DNA of 5,564 bases, taken from contig CAUHLX010000194.1 in NCBI GenBank assembly GCA_959606705.1, positions 1 through 5,564 of the forward strand, written 5' to 3'. The stretch's first letter is position 1, and the number at the start of each line of letters is the position of its first letter. Made by a program: the position numbers and the translations under genes. Below the pieces are notes generated by a model. It was not told the origin of the DNA and searched no databases. It saw nothing but the letters and a program-made list of their open reading frames with translations. Positions 1 through 5,155 of this stretch are shown here, in pieces. The DNA is from an uncultured Bacillota bacterium (lineage in GTDB: Bacteria > Bacillota > Clostridia > Peptostreptococcales > Anaerovoracaceae).

Positions 1-34
1 CCCCGGGCATAACATAGCCCCGGGGTGTTTTTTT
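1..34 (+). terminator. GC-rich hairpin plus T-tract (likely terminator of an upstream gene)
   Basis: CCCCGGG at 1-7 pairs with CCCGGGG at 19-25, and a run of seven T follows at 28-34. This is the form of a rho-independent terminator reading to the right. The 5' arm touches the window edge, so the stem may be longer. The gene it would end lies outside the window. The next possible start codon begins at 35, directly after the T-tract, so the hairpin could instead control that small reading frame. Confidence 0.72.
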
Positions 35-151
35 ATGAGAGAGAAGAGAAAACGGCTGTCCGCCGGGGATCTGATTTTCCCGGTGGCTTTTGTGGTAGTA
101 GGAGCGATTGCCGTCTATCAGATCGCGGTATTTTTCTGTCTGCTGTTTTAA
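35..151 (+). CDS. Possible 38-residue single-pass membrane microprotein
   Basis: The frame starts at ATG 35 and stops with TAA at 149-151. The product has a basic N-terminus (residues 2-8 hold five Lys or Arg and one Glu) followed by a hydrophobic stretch from about residue 13 to 38, rich in Val, Ile, Phe and Ala. That gives one membrane helix, probably with the N-terminus inside. Codon use resembles the neighbouring genes. The only ribosome binding candidate is GGGGTG at 22-27, seven bases before ATG, and it lies in the 3' arm of the 1-25 hairpin. The frame is also open upstream to the window edge, so a longer protein starting outside cannot be excluded. I do not recognise a family. It could be a chance frame: the length is short and the translation signal weak. 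Confidence 0.35.
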   Translation: MREKRKRLSAGDLIFPVAFVVVGAIAVYQIAVFFCLLF

Positions 152-185
152 CGGGTTGATACCGGAGCCGGACCGCCGCGCCCGG

Positions 186-214
186 TTGCGCTTTTAAGCG
201 AATCACGGTATAAT
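186..214 (+). promoter_or_regulatory. Predicted sigma-A promoter of the peptidase-dut operon
   Basis: A perfect -10 box TATAAT lies at 209-214, with TTGCGC at 186-191 as a half-matching -35 box and a spacer of exactly 17 bases. Transcription would begin near 221, giving a leader of about 145 nt before the peptidase. The spacer region contains a small inverted repeat, CGCTT at 189-193 and AAGCG at 196-200, which could be an operator or chance. Confidence 0.55.
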
Positions 215-281
215 GGTCGCATCGGTCCCTGTCGGCGCTGCCTATTTGACCAAAGGGCATTCGGGCGATTTGTCGGCAAAA

Positions 282-315
282 CGGACAGCAAGCGTCTTTG
301 ACGCTTGGGTGTCCG
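282..315 (+). other. Strong stem-loop in the 5' leader of the peptidase operon
   Basis: CGGACA at 282-287 pairs with TGTCCG at 310-315. C289 pairs with G307, and AAGCGTC at 290-296 pairs with GACGCTT at 300-306 across a TTT loop. That is about 14 pairs, broken by one small internal loop around G288 and G308-G309. No T-tract follows on the + strand, so it does not look like a normal terminator or attenuator for the operon. On the - strand it is followed by TTTTGCC, a weak terminator signal. A role in mRNA stability or protein binding is possible. The rest of 152-366 holds only the promoter. Confidence 0.6.
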
Positions 316-366
316 GTGGAAGCGATCATTGTTAATTGCGAAAGAAAAAAGAAAGAGAGAACTTGA

Positions 367-1626
367 ATGATCATCAATCGAACGTTGGATTGCGGCGTGA
401 GAGTCGTGATGGAAAAAATTCCGTACGTGCAGTCGGCGGCCATAGGACTATGGGCCGGAGCGGGCTCCGTGGCGGAAGATACGAAGAACTGGGGCGTGTC
501 TCATTTTATCGAGCATATGATGTTTAAAGGTACCGACAAGCGGACGGCCAAACAGATCGCGGAGGATGTGGACCGAATCGGCGGTCATTTCAACGCGTTT
601 ACCGGGAAAGAGGCGACCTGTTATTATATTAAGACACTGTCCTCCAATTTGGATCGAGCCTGTGAGATCCTGACGGACATGTTCGTCCACTCAAAGTTCG
701 ACCCTCAAGAGATGGAGAAGGAGAAGGGAGTCATCTATCAGGAAATGAAGATGATCGAGGACTCTCCCGAGGATTTCGCTTATGATATTCTCAGCGAAAT
801 TCTCTTTCGAGGAACGCCGCTGGAAAGTCCCATCATCGGAACGCCCGAATCTTTGGCGGGCATCGGGAGAGAAGACATCAAGAATTACCTGAATCAGCAG
901 TATTCGAAGGACAACGTGGTGGTTTCCCTGGCCGGAAATTTCGACGAAGATCATATCTGTGAGGTCCTTTCGGAGGCGCTGGCGGCTCTGCCCGAGCAGC
1001 GTGGAGAAAGGGCGGACGACAAGGCCGGTTACCAGCCGGACTATTCGGTGAGGATCAAAGATGTGGAGCAGTCCCATATTTGCATGGGGGTCAAGGGCGT
1101 TCGACTCCAGGATGACCTTTACTATCCGCTGGCGCTGCTTTCCAACATCATGGGCGGCAATATGAGCTCCCGTCTGTTTCAGAATATCAGGGAACAAAAG
1201 GGACTGGCTTACTCGGTCTACTCTTCCACCAGCTCTTATGTGACGGATGGGATGTTCTGCATTTATGCCGGGGTGAGCCACGACAAGGTGACGGACGCGA
1301 TCCGAGGGATCCGAGAAGAGCTTCAGCTGCTGCTGCGGGACGGCGTGACCGAGGACGAGCTGCTCACCGCCAAGGAACAGATGAAGAGCGGTTATCTTTT
1401 CGGACTGGAAAATGTGCAGGGCCGTATGTTTTCCATCGGCAAAAGCACGCTGCTGCTTTCCGAAGTGGATCCCCCGGAGCGGGTCATTGCGGAAATCGAC
1501 GGAGTGACCATGGACGATATGAAAAAGGCCGCGGAGCTGATTTCGGATGTCAGCCGTTATTCCGCCGTGCTGGTGGGACGGAATGAGATGGATCTCAAGG
1601 CAGTTTTACAGGAGGAGTCGGAGTGA
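367..1626 (+). CDS. M16 family zinc metallopeptidase (processing-peptidase / YmxG-like)
   Basis: This is a 419-residue member of the pitrilysin/insulinase family M16, subgroup B, the size of a single mitochondrial-processing-peptidase-like subunit. The inverted zinc motif HFIEH is at residues 46-50 (His46 and His50 bind zinc, Glu49 is the catalytic base). Glu126 stands 76 residues after His50 in a VIYQEM context, the expected spacing for the third zinc ligand. The C-terminal half has the partner-domain motif with Arg275 and GLAY ending at Tyr282, the pair that helps bind substrate. No signal peptide is present, so it should act in the cytoplasm. An in-frame TGA directly precedes ATG 367, so no earlier start exists; the ribosome site is only a purine-rich run (about 349-360, GAGAGA). 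It overlaps dut by 4 nt, so the two are co-transcribed. Bacillus YmxG/MlpA is the closest named relative I can suggest. Its natural substrate is unknown. Confidence 0.95.
   Translation: MIINRTLDCGVRVVMEKIPYVQSAAIGLWAGAGSVAEDTKNWGVSHFIEHMMFKGTDKRTAKQIAEDVDRIGGHFNAFTGKEATCYYIKTLSSNLDRACEILTDMFVHSKFDPQEMEKEKGVIYQEMKMIEDSPEDFAYDILSEILFRGTPLESPIIGTPESLAGIGREDIKNYLNQQYSKDNVVVSLAGNFDEDHICEVLSEALAALPEQRGERADDKAGYQPDYSVRIKDVEQSHICMGVKGVRLQDDLYYPLALLSNIMGGNMSSRLFQNIREQKGLAYSVYSSTSSYVTDGMFCIYAGVSHDKVTDAIRGIREELQLLLRDGVTEDELLTAKEQMKSGYLFGLENVQGRMFSIGKSTLLLSEVDPPERVIAEIDGVTMDDMKKAAELISDVSRYSAVLVGRNEMDLKAVLQEESE
1610..1615 (+). promoter_or_regulatory. Ribosome binding site of dut
   Basis: A full AGGAGG lies inside the end of the peptidase gene, seven bases before the GTG at 1623. 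It fixes the dut start at GTG although no ATG is available there, and makes translational coupling with the peptidase likely. Confidence 0.85.
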
Positions 1627-2051
1627 AGGTAAAGATCAAAAGCGCGGCAGGAGAGCTGCCCGCATACGAGACGGCCGGGTCTGCCGGAATGGACCTGAGA
1701 GCAAGGCTTGAGGAGCCGGTGACCATTGAGCCGGGTGAACGATTTTTGACGCCCACAGGGCTGTTTATCCAGCTTCCTCAAGGGTTTGAAGCACAGATAC
1801 GCGCTCGCAGCGGTCTGGCCATCCGACAGGGGATCGGCGTGGTAAACGGGGTAGGCACCATCGATAGCGACTACCGCGGTGAAATCAAGGTTCCGCTGAT
1901 CAATTGGGGCCGGGAGCCTTTTGTCATTCGGGACGGGGATCGGATCGCGCAGATGGTGGTAGCTCGTTACGAGAGAGTGGAGTGGGAACCCGTGGAAGAG
2001 CTGGAGGACACGGCTCGCGGGGCCGGCGGTTTCGGACATACGGGAATATAG
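1623..2051 (+). CDS. dut: dUTP diphosphatase (dUTPase), trimeric type
   Basis: It hydrolyses dUTP to dUMP and pyrophosphate in the cytoplasm, keeping uracil out of DNA and supplying dUMP for thymidylate synthesis. The 142-residue length is typical of homotrimeric dUTPases, and all five family motifs are present in order: motif 1 AGSAGMDLRA (18-27), motif 2 RSGLA (62-66), motif 3 around VGTIDSDYRGEI (77-88) with catalytic Asp81, motif 4 GDRIAQMVV (105-113), and the flexible C-terminal motif 5 RGAGGFGHTG (132-141), which closes over the substrate. Motif 5 has His139 where Ser is common in well-known homologues. The start is GTG, in a GTGA overlap with the peptidase stop and after a perfect AGGAGG. 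A terminator follows 20 nt after the stop, so dut is the last gene of the unit. Confidence 0.97.
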   Translation: MKVKIKSAAGELPAYETAGSAGMDLRARLEEPVTIEPGERFLTPTGLFIQLPQGFEAQIRARSGLAIRQGIGVVNGVGTIDSDYRGEIKVPLINWGREPFVIRDGDRIAQMVVARYERVEWEPVEELEDTARGAGGFGHTGI

Positions 2052-2070
2052 CGGACCATTCGGAAGCTCA

Positions 2071-2100
2071 GCCGGCGTTTTTCGGAACGCCGGTTTCTTT
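2071..2100 (+). terminator. Rho-independent terminator after dut
   Basis: CCGGCGTT at 2072-2079 pairs perfectly with AACGCCGG at 2086-2093 around a six-base loop (2080-2085). The T-rich run TTTCTTT at 2094-2100 follows. Position and form fit the end of the peptidase-dut transcript. Confidence 0.88.
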
Positions 2101-2121
2101 ACTCCCCAAAATCTTGTTTCC

Positions 2122-2134
2122 TTCATATAATGAA
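2122..2134 (+). promoter_or_regulatory. -10 element with overlapping inverted repeat upstream of the catalase-like gene
   Basis: A perfect TATAAT lies at 2126-2131, placing a start site near 2138-2140 and leaving a short leader of about 20-25 nt. It sits inside an exact 5-3-5 inverted repeat, TTCAT (2122-2126) and ATGAA (2130-2134), so a repressor bound there would block the promoter. No good -35 box is found at 16-19 bases (TCCCCA at spacing 17), which suggests an activator or a weak promoter. The repeat does not match the PerR box consensus well. Confidence 0.45.
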
Positions 2135-2161
2135 TGGAACTAAGATGCGGGAGGTAATTTT

Positions 2162-3481
2162 ATGTTGGAACAAGAAAGGATGAGACCCGCCGCTCTGCGG
2201 GACATCCAACTGATAGAAACCATTGCTGCCCTGAATCGCAAAAACCTGCCGGAACGCGTCATGCACGCCAAGGGGGTGGGAGCGAAGGGCTATTTTCAGG
2301 TTTACATGCCTTTGGAAGATGATACCTGCGCTCAATTTTTAGGGGACCCGGAGCTGTTAACTCCGGTTTTCGTCCGCTTTTCCACAACGACGGGGGCCAG
2401 AGGATCCGCCGATACTTCCAGAGACGATCGGGGGTTTGCGGTAAAGTTTTATACCGAGGAAGGAAATTATGATCTCCTGTCCACCAGTCTCCCCGTTCGC
2501 TGGATCAACGGACCGCAAGCAATCCCCCGATTGATTGCCGCGTTCTCCGCTCATCCCAAAAGCAATTTGGTGACCGCCGAACAATTTTGGCGCTTTGTGG
2601 CGGAAACGCCGGAGGCCGTGCATAAAACTCTGTGGCTGTTCTCCGACCGGGGAACGATAAAAAGCTATCGGCATATGAGAGGATATTCCTCAGGTACTTA
2701 CGTGTGGGTCAACGGCGGAGGCCGGCGGAAGCTGGTGCGATATCGCTGGGAACCGCTGGCGGGCGCGAAGGAGATCAATCGCCAGGAAGCGGAATTTCTA
2801 GCCGGATTCGATCCGGATGCGGCGTGCAGAGATTTGTACGACACGCTGGAACAAGGAGAGACGGTGGAGTATGAGCTGCGCGTCCAGTCCGTCCCCTACG
2901 AGGATCGAAACGACTACGGCTTCGATCTGGAAAACGGTACGCTGATTTGGCCGGAGGATCGGATTCCGGTGCGGCCCATCGGCAAGCTGACGCTGACGGA
3001 AAATCCGCAGAGTGCCGGAGAAGAGACGGAAAAAGCCGCGTTTTGTCCGGGAACCCTGGTCTCCGGAATCGAGCTGTCCGGCGATCCGCTGCTGCCGGCC
3101 GCGATCTTTGCCTGCCGAGACGCCCAGCGTCATCGTCTGGGTGGGGAAGCGGAGAACGCGGAGGTGAATCGTCCGCGGCCTCAGGCGCTGGTGAAGGGAA
3201 TGGCCGGAGGACTTCGACTCGAACGATGCGTCGAATGGGGAGAAGGAGCGGCTTATGAGAGCGGTGCGGATCGGGAGGCGGAACCGGAGACGGAGACCGC
3301 TTTTGAACAGGCCGGAGCCTTCTACCGTAATTTGAGTGGGCGGGAACAGGATCACCTCATCGGAAATCTTTTGGATCACATGCTGTTTGTGGAGGATAAG
3401 ATCAAGGCGCAGGTGGTGCGGCACTTTGCAAAAGCGGACTCCGATTTAGGAGCAGGGCTCACCAAAAGCATGGACTTTTAG
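2162..3481 (+). CDS. Catalase-fold heme protein with altered heme ligand (Cys for Tyr) and altered distal pocket
   Basis: The 439-residue protein belongs to the monofunctional heme catalase family, nearest small-subunit catalases, but is shorter than their usual 480-500 residues, mainly at the N-terminus and near 333-380. It aligns with the bovine liver catalase core at a steady offset of 40. Conserved are distal His35 (bovine 75), Arg32, Arg72 and Arg325 (bovine 72, 112, 365; heme propionates), the RFST and GSADT segments, FYTEEGNYDL (96-105), LFSDRG (159-164), and a C-terminal YRNLSGREQDHLI helix. Changed are the axial Tyr358 to Cys318, its partners Arg354 to Ala314 and His218 to Gly178, distal Asn148 to Thr108 in an STS replacing GNN, and Phe153 to Arg113. 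Residue matches use bovine numbering from memory. No signal peptide, so it is cytoplasmic. Start: ATG 2162 with GGGAGG at 2149-2154. Heme binding is likely from the retained arginines; catalase activity is doubtful. It could be a thiolate-heme peroxidase or peroxygenase, or a degenerate catalase. Confidence 0.9.
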   Translation: MLEQERMRPAALRDIQLIETIAALNRKNLPERVMHAKGVGAKGYFQVYMPLEDDTCAQFLGDPELLTPVFVRFSTTTGARGSADTSRDDRGFAVKFYTEEGNYDLLSTSLPVRWINGPQAIPRLIAAFSAHPKSNLVTAEQFWRFVAETPEAVHKTLWLFSDRGTIKSYRHMRGYSSGTYVWVNGGGRRKLVRYRWEPLAGAKEINRQEAEFLAGFDPDAACRDLYDTLEQGETVEYELRVQSVPYEDRNDYGFDLENGTLIWPEDRIPVRPIGKLTLTENPQSAGEETEKAAFCPGTLVSGIELSGDPLLPAAIFACRDAQRHRLGGEAENAEVNRPRPQALVKGMAGGLRLERCVEWGEGAAYESGADREAEPETETAFEQAGAFYRNLSGREQDHLIGNLLDHMLFVEDKIKAQVVRHFAKADSDLGAGLTKSMDF

Positions 3482-3487
3482 AAAAAG

Positions 3488-3521
3488 TGTGAAATCCGGC
3501 GAAATCTCGTCGGATTTCACA
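3488..3521. terminator. Long hairpin after the catalase-like gene, possible terminator
   Basis: TGTGAAATCCG (3488-3498) pairs perfectly with CGGATTTCACA (3511-3521), and G3499-G3501 extend the stem inside to a six-base loop, about 14 pairs in all. It starts only 7 nt after the catalase-like stop codon. On the + strand no T-tract follows (AGGTAATC). On the - strand a TTTTT run (from AAAAA at 3482-3486) directly follows the stem, so the better terminator signal points leftward. It may end or stabilise the + transcript and also block antisense reading. Confidence 0.55.
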
Positions 3522-3541
3522 GGTAATCTCTATCGTACTGC

Positions 3542-3571
3542 TTGCAAAATACCCCATTTTCGGTGTATTAT
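3542..3571 (+). promoter_or_regulatory. Predicted sigma-A promoter of the amino acid importer operon
   Basis: TTGCAA at 3542-3547 (-35) and TATTAT at 3566-3571 (-10) are separated by 18 bases. The start site would be near 3578, giving a leader of about 47 nt, too short for a T-box or other riboswitch. An imperfect inverted repeat, AATACCCC at 3548-3555 and GGTGTATT at 3562-3569 (one mismatch), fills the spacer and reaches the -10 box, so it may be a repressor site. Confidence 0.6.
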
Positions 3572-3611
3572 AAAGAGTAATGACTGTTAAACTAATGAAG
3601 AGAATAAGGAA

Positions 3612-3617
3612 AAGGAG
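3612..3617 (+). promoter_or_regulatory. Ribosome binding site deciding the start of the binding protein
   Basis: AAGGAG lies seven bases before ATG 3625. It selects this start over the in-frame ATG at 3580, which would lie almost at the predicted transcription start and would put 15 basic residues before a proper lipoprotein signal. Confidence 0.85.
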
Positions 3618-3624
3618 AATACGT

Positions 3625-4434
3625 ATGAAAAAGAAAGCGATTTTAGCACTGGCTTTGGTGCTGACGATGATGTTCCCTTTGGCGGCCTGCGGTGACAAGG
3701 GCGACGCAAATACGGGCGGTTCCGGCGAGGGAGACAAGGGCGACAAGATTTACGCGATCGGAACGGACACGTCCTTCCCGCCGTTCGAGTTCCAGGACCC
3801 GGACAGCAAGGAATTCGTGGGTATCGATCTGGATATTTTGGCGGCCGTCGCGGAAGACCAGGGCTTTGAATATGAACTCAATTCTTTAGGCTTTGACGCC
3901 GCGGTACAGGCCTTGGCTTCGGGACAGGTAGACGGAGTGATCGCCGGCATGAGCATCACGGACAAGCGCAAAGAGAACAGCGACTTCTCCGATGCATATT
4001 TCGAATCCGGAGTCACTATGGCGGTCAAAGCCGGAAACGATCAGATCAAATCCTTTGAAGACTTAAAAGGCCAGAATGTAGCGGTCAAAGCCAATACCAT
4101 GGGCCGGGATTTCGCGGAATCCGTCAAGGAGCAGTACGGCTTTACCACATCCACGTTTGATGATTCTCCGTCAATGTATCAGGAGGTGCTCACCGGCAAC
4201 GCGGCCGCCTGCTTTGAAGACGATCCGGTTATGCGTTTCGGCATCCAGCAGGGGAATGGCTTGCAGTTGGTCGGAGAAAAGCAGACCCCCAACCAGTATG
4301 GCTTTGCTGTGAAGAAGGGCGAGAATTCGGAGCTTCTGAAGATGTTTAACGAGGGCCTGGCCAATATCAAGGAAAACGGAACGTATGACCAGATTCTCGA
4401 AAAATACGGACAGGACCCGGAACTGCAGAAATAG
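3625..4434 (+). CDS. Amino acid ABC transporter substrate-binding lipoprotein (SBP_bac_3 family)
   Basis: This is the extracellular receptor of the importer, a 269-residue lipoprotein anchored to the outer face of the membrane. The signal has KKK at 2-4, a hydrophobic core to about residue 19, and the lipobox LAAC (19-22); Cys22 is the lipidated residue. A Gly/Asp/Lys-rich linker (23-40) leads to a type 3 periplasmic-binding fold. Seen ligand-site elements are the TSFPPFEF strand (49-56), GMSIT followed by D113 and the conserved carboxylate-binding Arg115, KANTMG (155-160, where GlnH has a GT), and Asp199 in FEDDP, matching the amino-group-binding Asp of GlnH. The C-terminal ENGTYDQILEKYG is typical of the family. 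The start at 3625 follows the lipobox and AAGGAG. The permease and GlnQ-type ATPase follow in the same operon. The ligand is a polar amino acid or similar small molecule (Gln, Glu, Arg or cystine are all possible); sequence alone does not decide. Confidence 0.95.
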   Translation: MKKKAILALALVLTMMFPLAACGDKGDANTGGSGEGDKGDKIYAIGTDTSFPPFEFQDPDSKEFVGIDLDILAAVAEDQGFEYELNSLGFDAAVQALASGQVDGVIAGMSITDKRKENSDFSDAYFESGVTMAVKAGNDQIKSFEDLKGQNVAVKANTMGRDFAESVKEQYGFTTSTFDDSPSMYQEVLTGNAAACFEDDPVMRFGIQQGNGLQLVGEKQTPNQYGFAVKKGENSELLKMFNEGLANIKENGTYDQILEKYGQDPELQK

Positions 4435-4464
4435 ATTCGGAAATCATTCGTTAGAGTAGAGGAT

Positions 4465-4469
4465 GGAGG
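4465..4469 (+). promoter_or_regulatory. Ribosome binding site favouring a GTG start of the permease
   Basis: GGAGG stands five bases before GTG 4475. The alternative ATG at 4463 overlaps this site and has only GAGG directly touching it (4459-4462), too close for normal use. I therefore prefer the GTG start. Confidence 0.6.
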
Positions 4470-4474
4470 AAACA

Positions 4475-5155
4475 GTGGAGCATATTTTTGAAGTCGTAAA
4501 GGATGCAATGCCGTTGCTGTTGACTGGCATGATGCTCACTTTAAAGGTGACAGTGATTTCTCTGGTCATTGCCGTATTTATCGGTTTGCTGAGCTGCATG
4601 ATGGGTATTTCCAAAAACCCCATATTATCATTTATTTCGAAAGCTTATGTCTATATTATTAGAGGAACCCCGCTGATCGTACAGGTTTTTTTCCTGTACT
4701 TCGGAGTGGCCTCCGCTTTTGAAATTCGAATTGACAAGATTACGGTGGGGATTATTGCCATTTGTCTCAACGCAGGGGCATATATGTCGGAGATCTATCG
4801 GGGAAGCATTCAGTCCGTTAATAAAGGACAGATGGAAGCGGCCAGGAGCTTGGGACTTCCTTATGGAAAGGCGATGGTCAAGGTTATCTTGCCGCAAGCG
4901 TTCCGCATGTCCGTGCCGGCCTTGACGAATCAGGTAATCATCTCCTTCAAAGATGTGTCCCTGCTCTCCGTGATCGCGATTCCCGAAATCGTTCAGCAGG
5001 CCAGAATGTATATCGGTTCCAATTTTGAACCTACGCTTATTTGGGTATTAGTAGGTGTGATGTATCTGATCATCGTGGCCATTTTGACCAATGTGTCCCG
5101 CTTGATAGAAAGGAAAATGGTCTATGCAAAAGGTAAAAATAAAAAATCTGCATAA
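4475..5155 (+). CDS. Amino acid ABC transporter permease (HisMQ / GlnP type)
   Basis: This is the membrane channel of the importer, 226 residues from GTG 4475 (230 from ATG 4463). Hydrophobic segments lie at about 13-43, 48-83 (with the family motif RGTPLIVQ at 63-70), 88-105 and 188-208, fitting the usual five-helix polar amino acid permease. The cytoplasmic EAA loop that docks the ATPase is at 121-140, with EAARSLGL and the spaced Ile138-Leu139-Pro140. The GAYMSEIYRGSI stretch (101-112) is also family typical. Only one permease gene is seen, so it probably works as a homodimer. It begins 40 nt after the binding protein, with no terminator between, and its last 32 nt overlap the ATPase gene in another frame. 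The start is chosen by GGAGG at 4465-4469. Confidence 0.95.
   Translation: MEHIFEVVKDAMPLLLTGMMLTLKVTVISLVIAVFIGLLSCMMGISKNPILSFISKAYVYIIRGTPLIVQVFFLYFGVASAFEIRIDKITVGIIAICLNAGAYMSEIYRGSIQSVNKGQMEAARSLGLPYGKAMVKVILPQAFRMSVPALTNQVIISFKDVSLLSVIAIPEIVQQARMYIGSNFEPTLIWVLVGVMYLIIVAILTNVSRLIERKMVYAKGKNKKSA

Noticed and set aside
33..443. 136-residue minus-strand frame over the leader and the peptidase start
   Set aside because: It runs across the promoter, hairpin and peptidase start, has no recognisable domain, and its only distinctive part (a hydrophobic patch) comes from ordinary leader sequence.
691..1281. 196-residue minus-strand frame within the peptidase gene
   Set aside because: Shadow of a well-supported M16 gene with intact catalytic motifs; no domain seen.
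1557..2126. 189-residue minus-strand frame over dut
   Set aside because: Shadow of dut, whose five motifs are all present on the + strand; it also runs through the dut terminator.
2121..2135. PerR box upstream of the catalase-like gene
   Set aside because: Compared base by base with the TTATAATnATTATAA consensus, the left half matches at only two of seven positions.
3104..3136. Cys318 explained as a sequencing error of the Tyr codon
   Set aside because: TAC to TGC is one base, but the linked losses at Arg354, His218, His362, Asn148 and Phe153 positions need many independent changes, so a single error is unlikely.
2798..3424. 208-residue minus-strand frame within the catalase-like gene
   Set aside because: Arg- and Leu-rich composition is typical of antisense shadow frames in a mid-GC gene; the + strand product aligns to catalases over its full length.
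3580..3624. Upstream in-frame ATG at 3580 as start of the binding protein
   Set aside because: It lies at the predicted transcription start with no ribosome site, and would bury the lipoprotein signal; ATG 3625 has AAGGAG at seven bases.
3482..3624. T-box or amino acid riboswitch before the importer operon
   Set aside because: The predicted start near 3578 leaves only about 47 nt of leader, and no specifier or antiterminator structure is seen.
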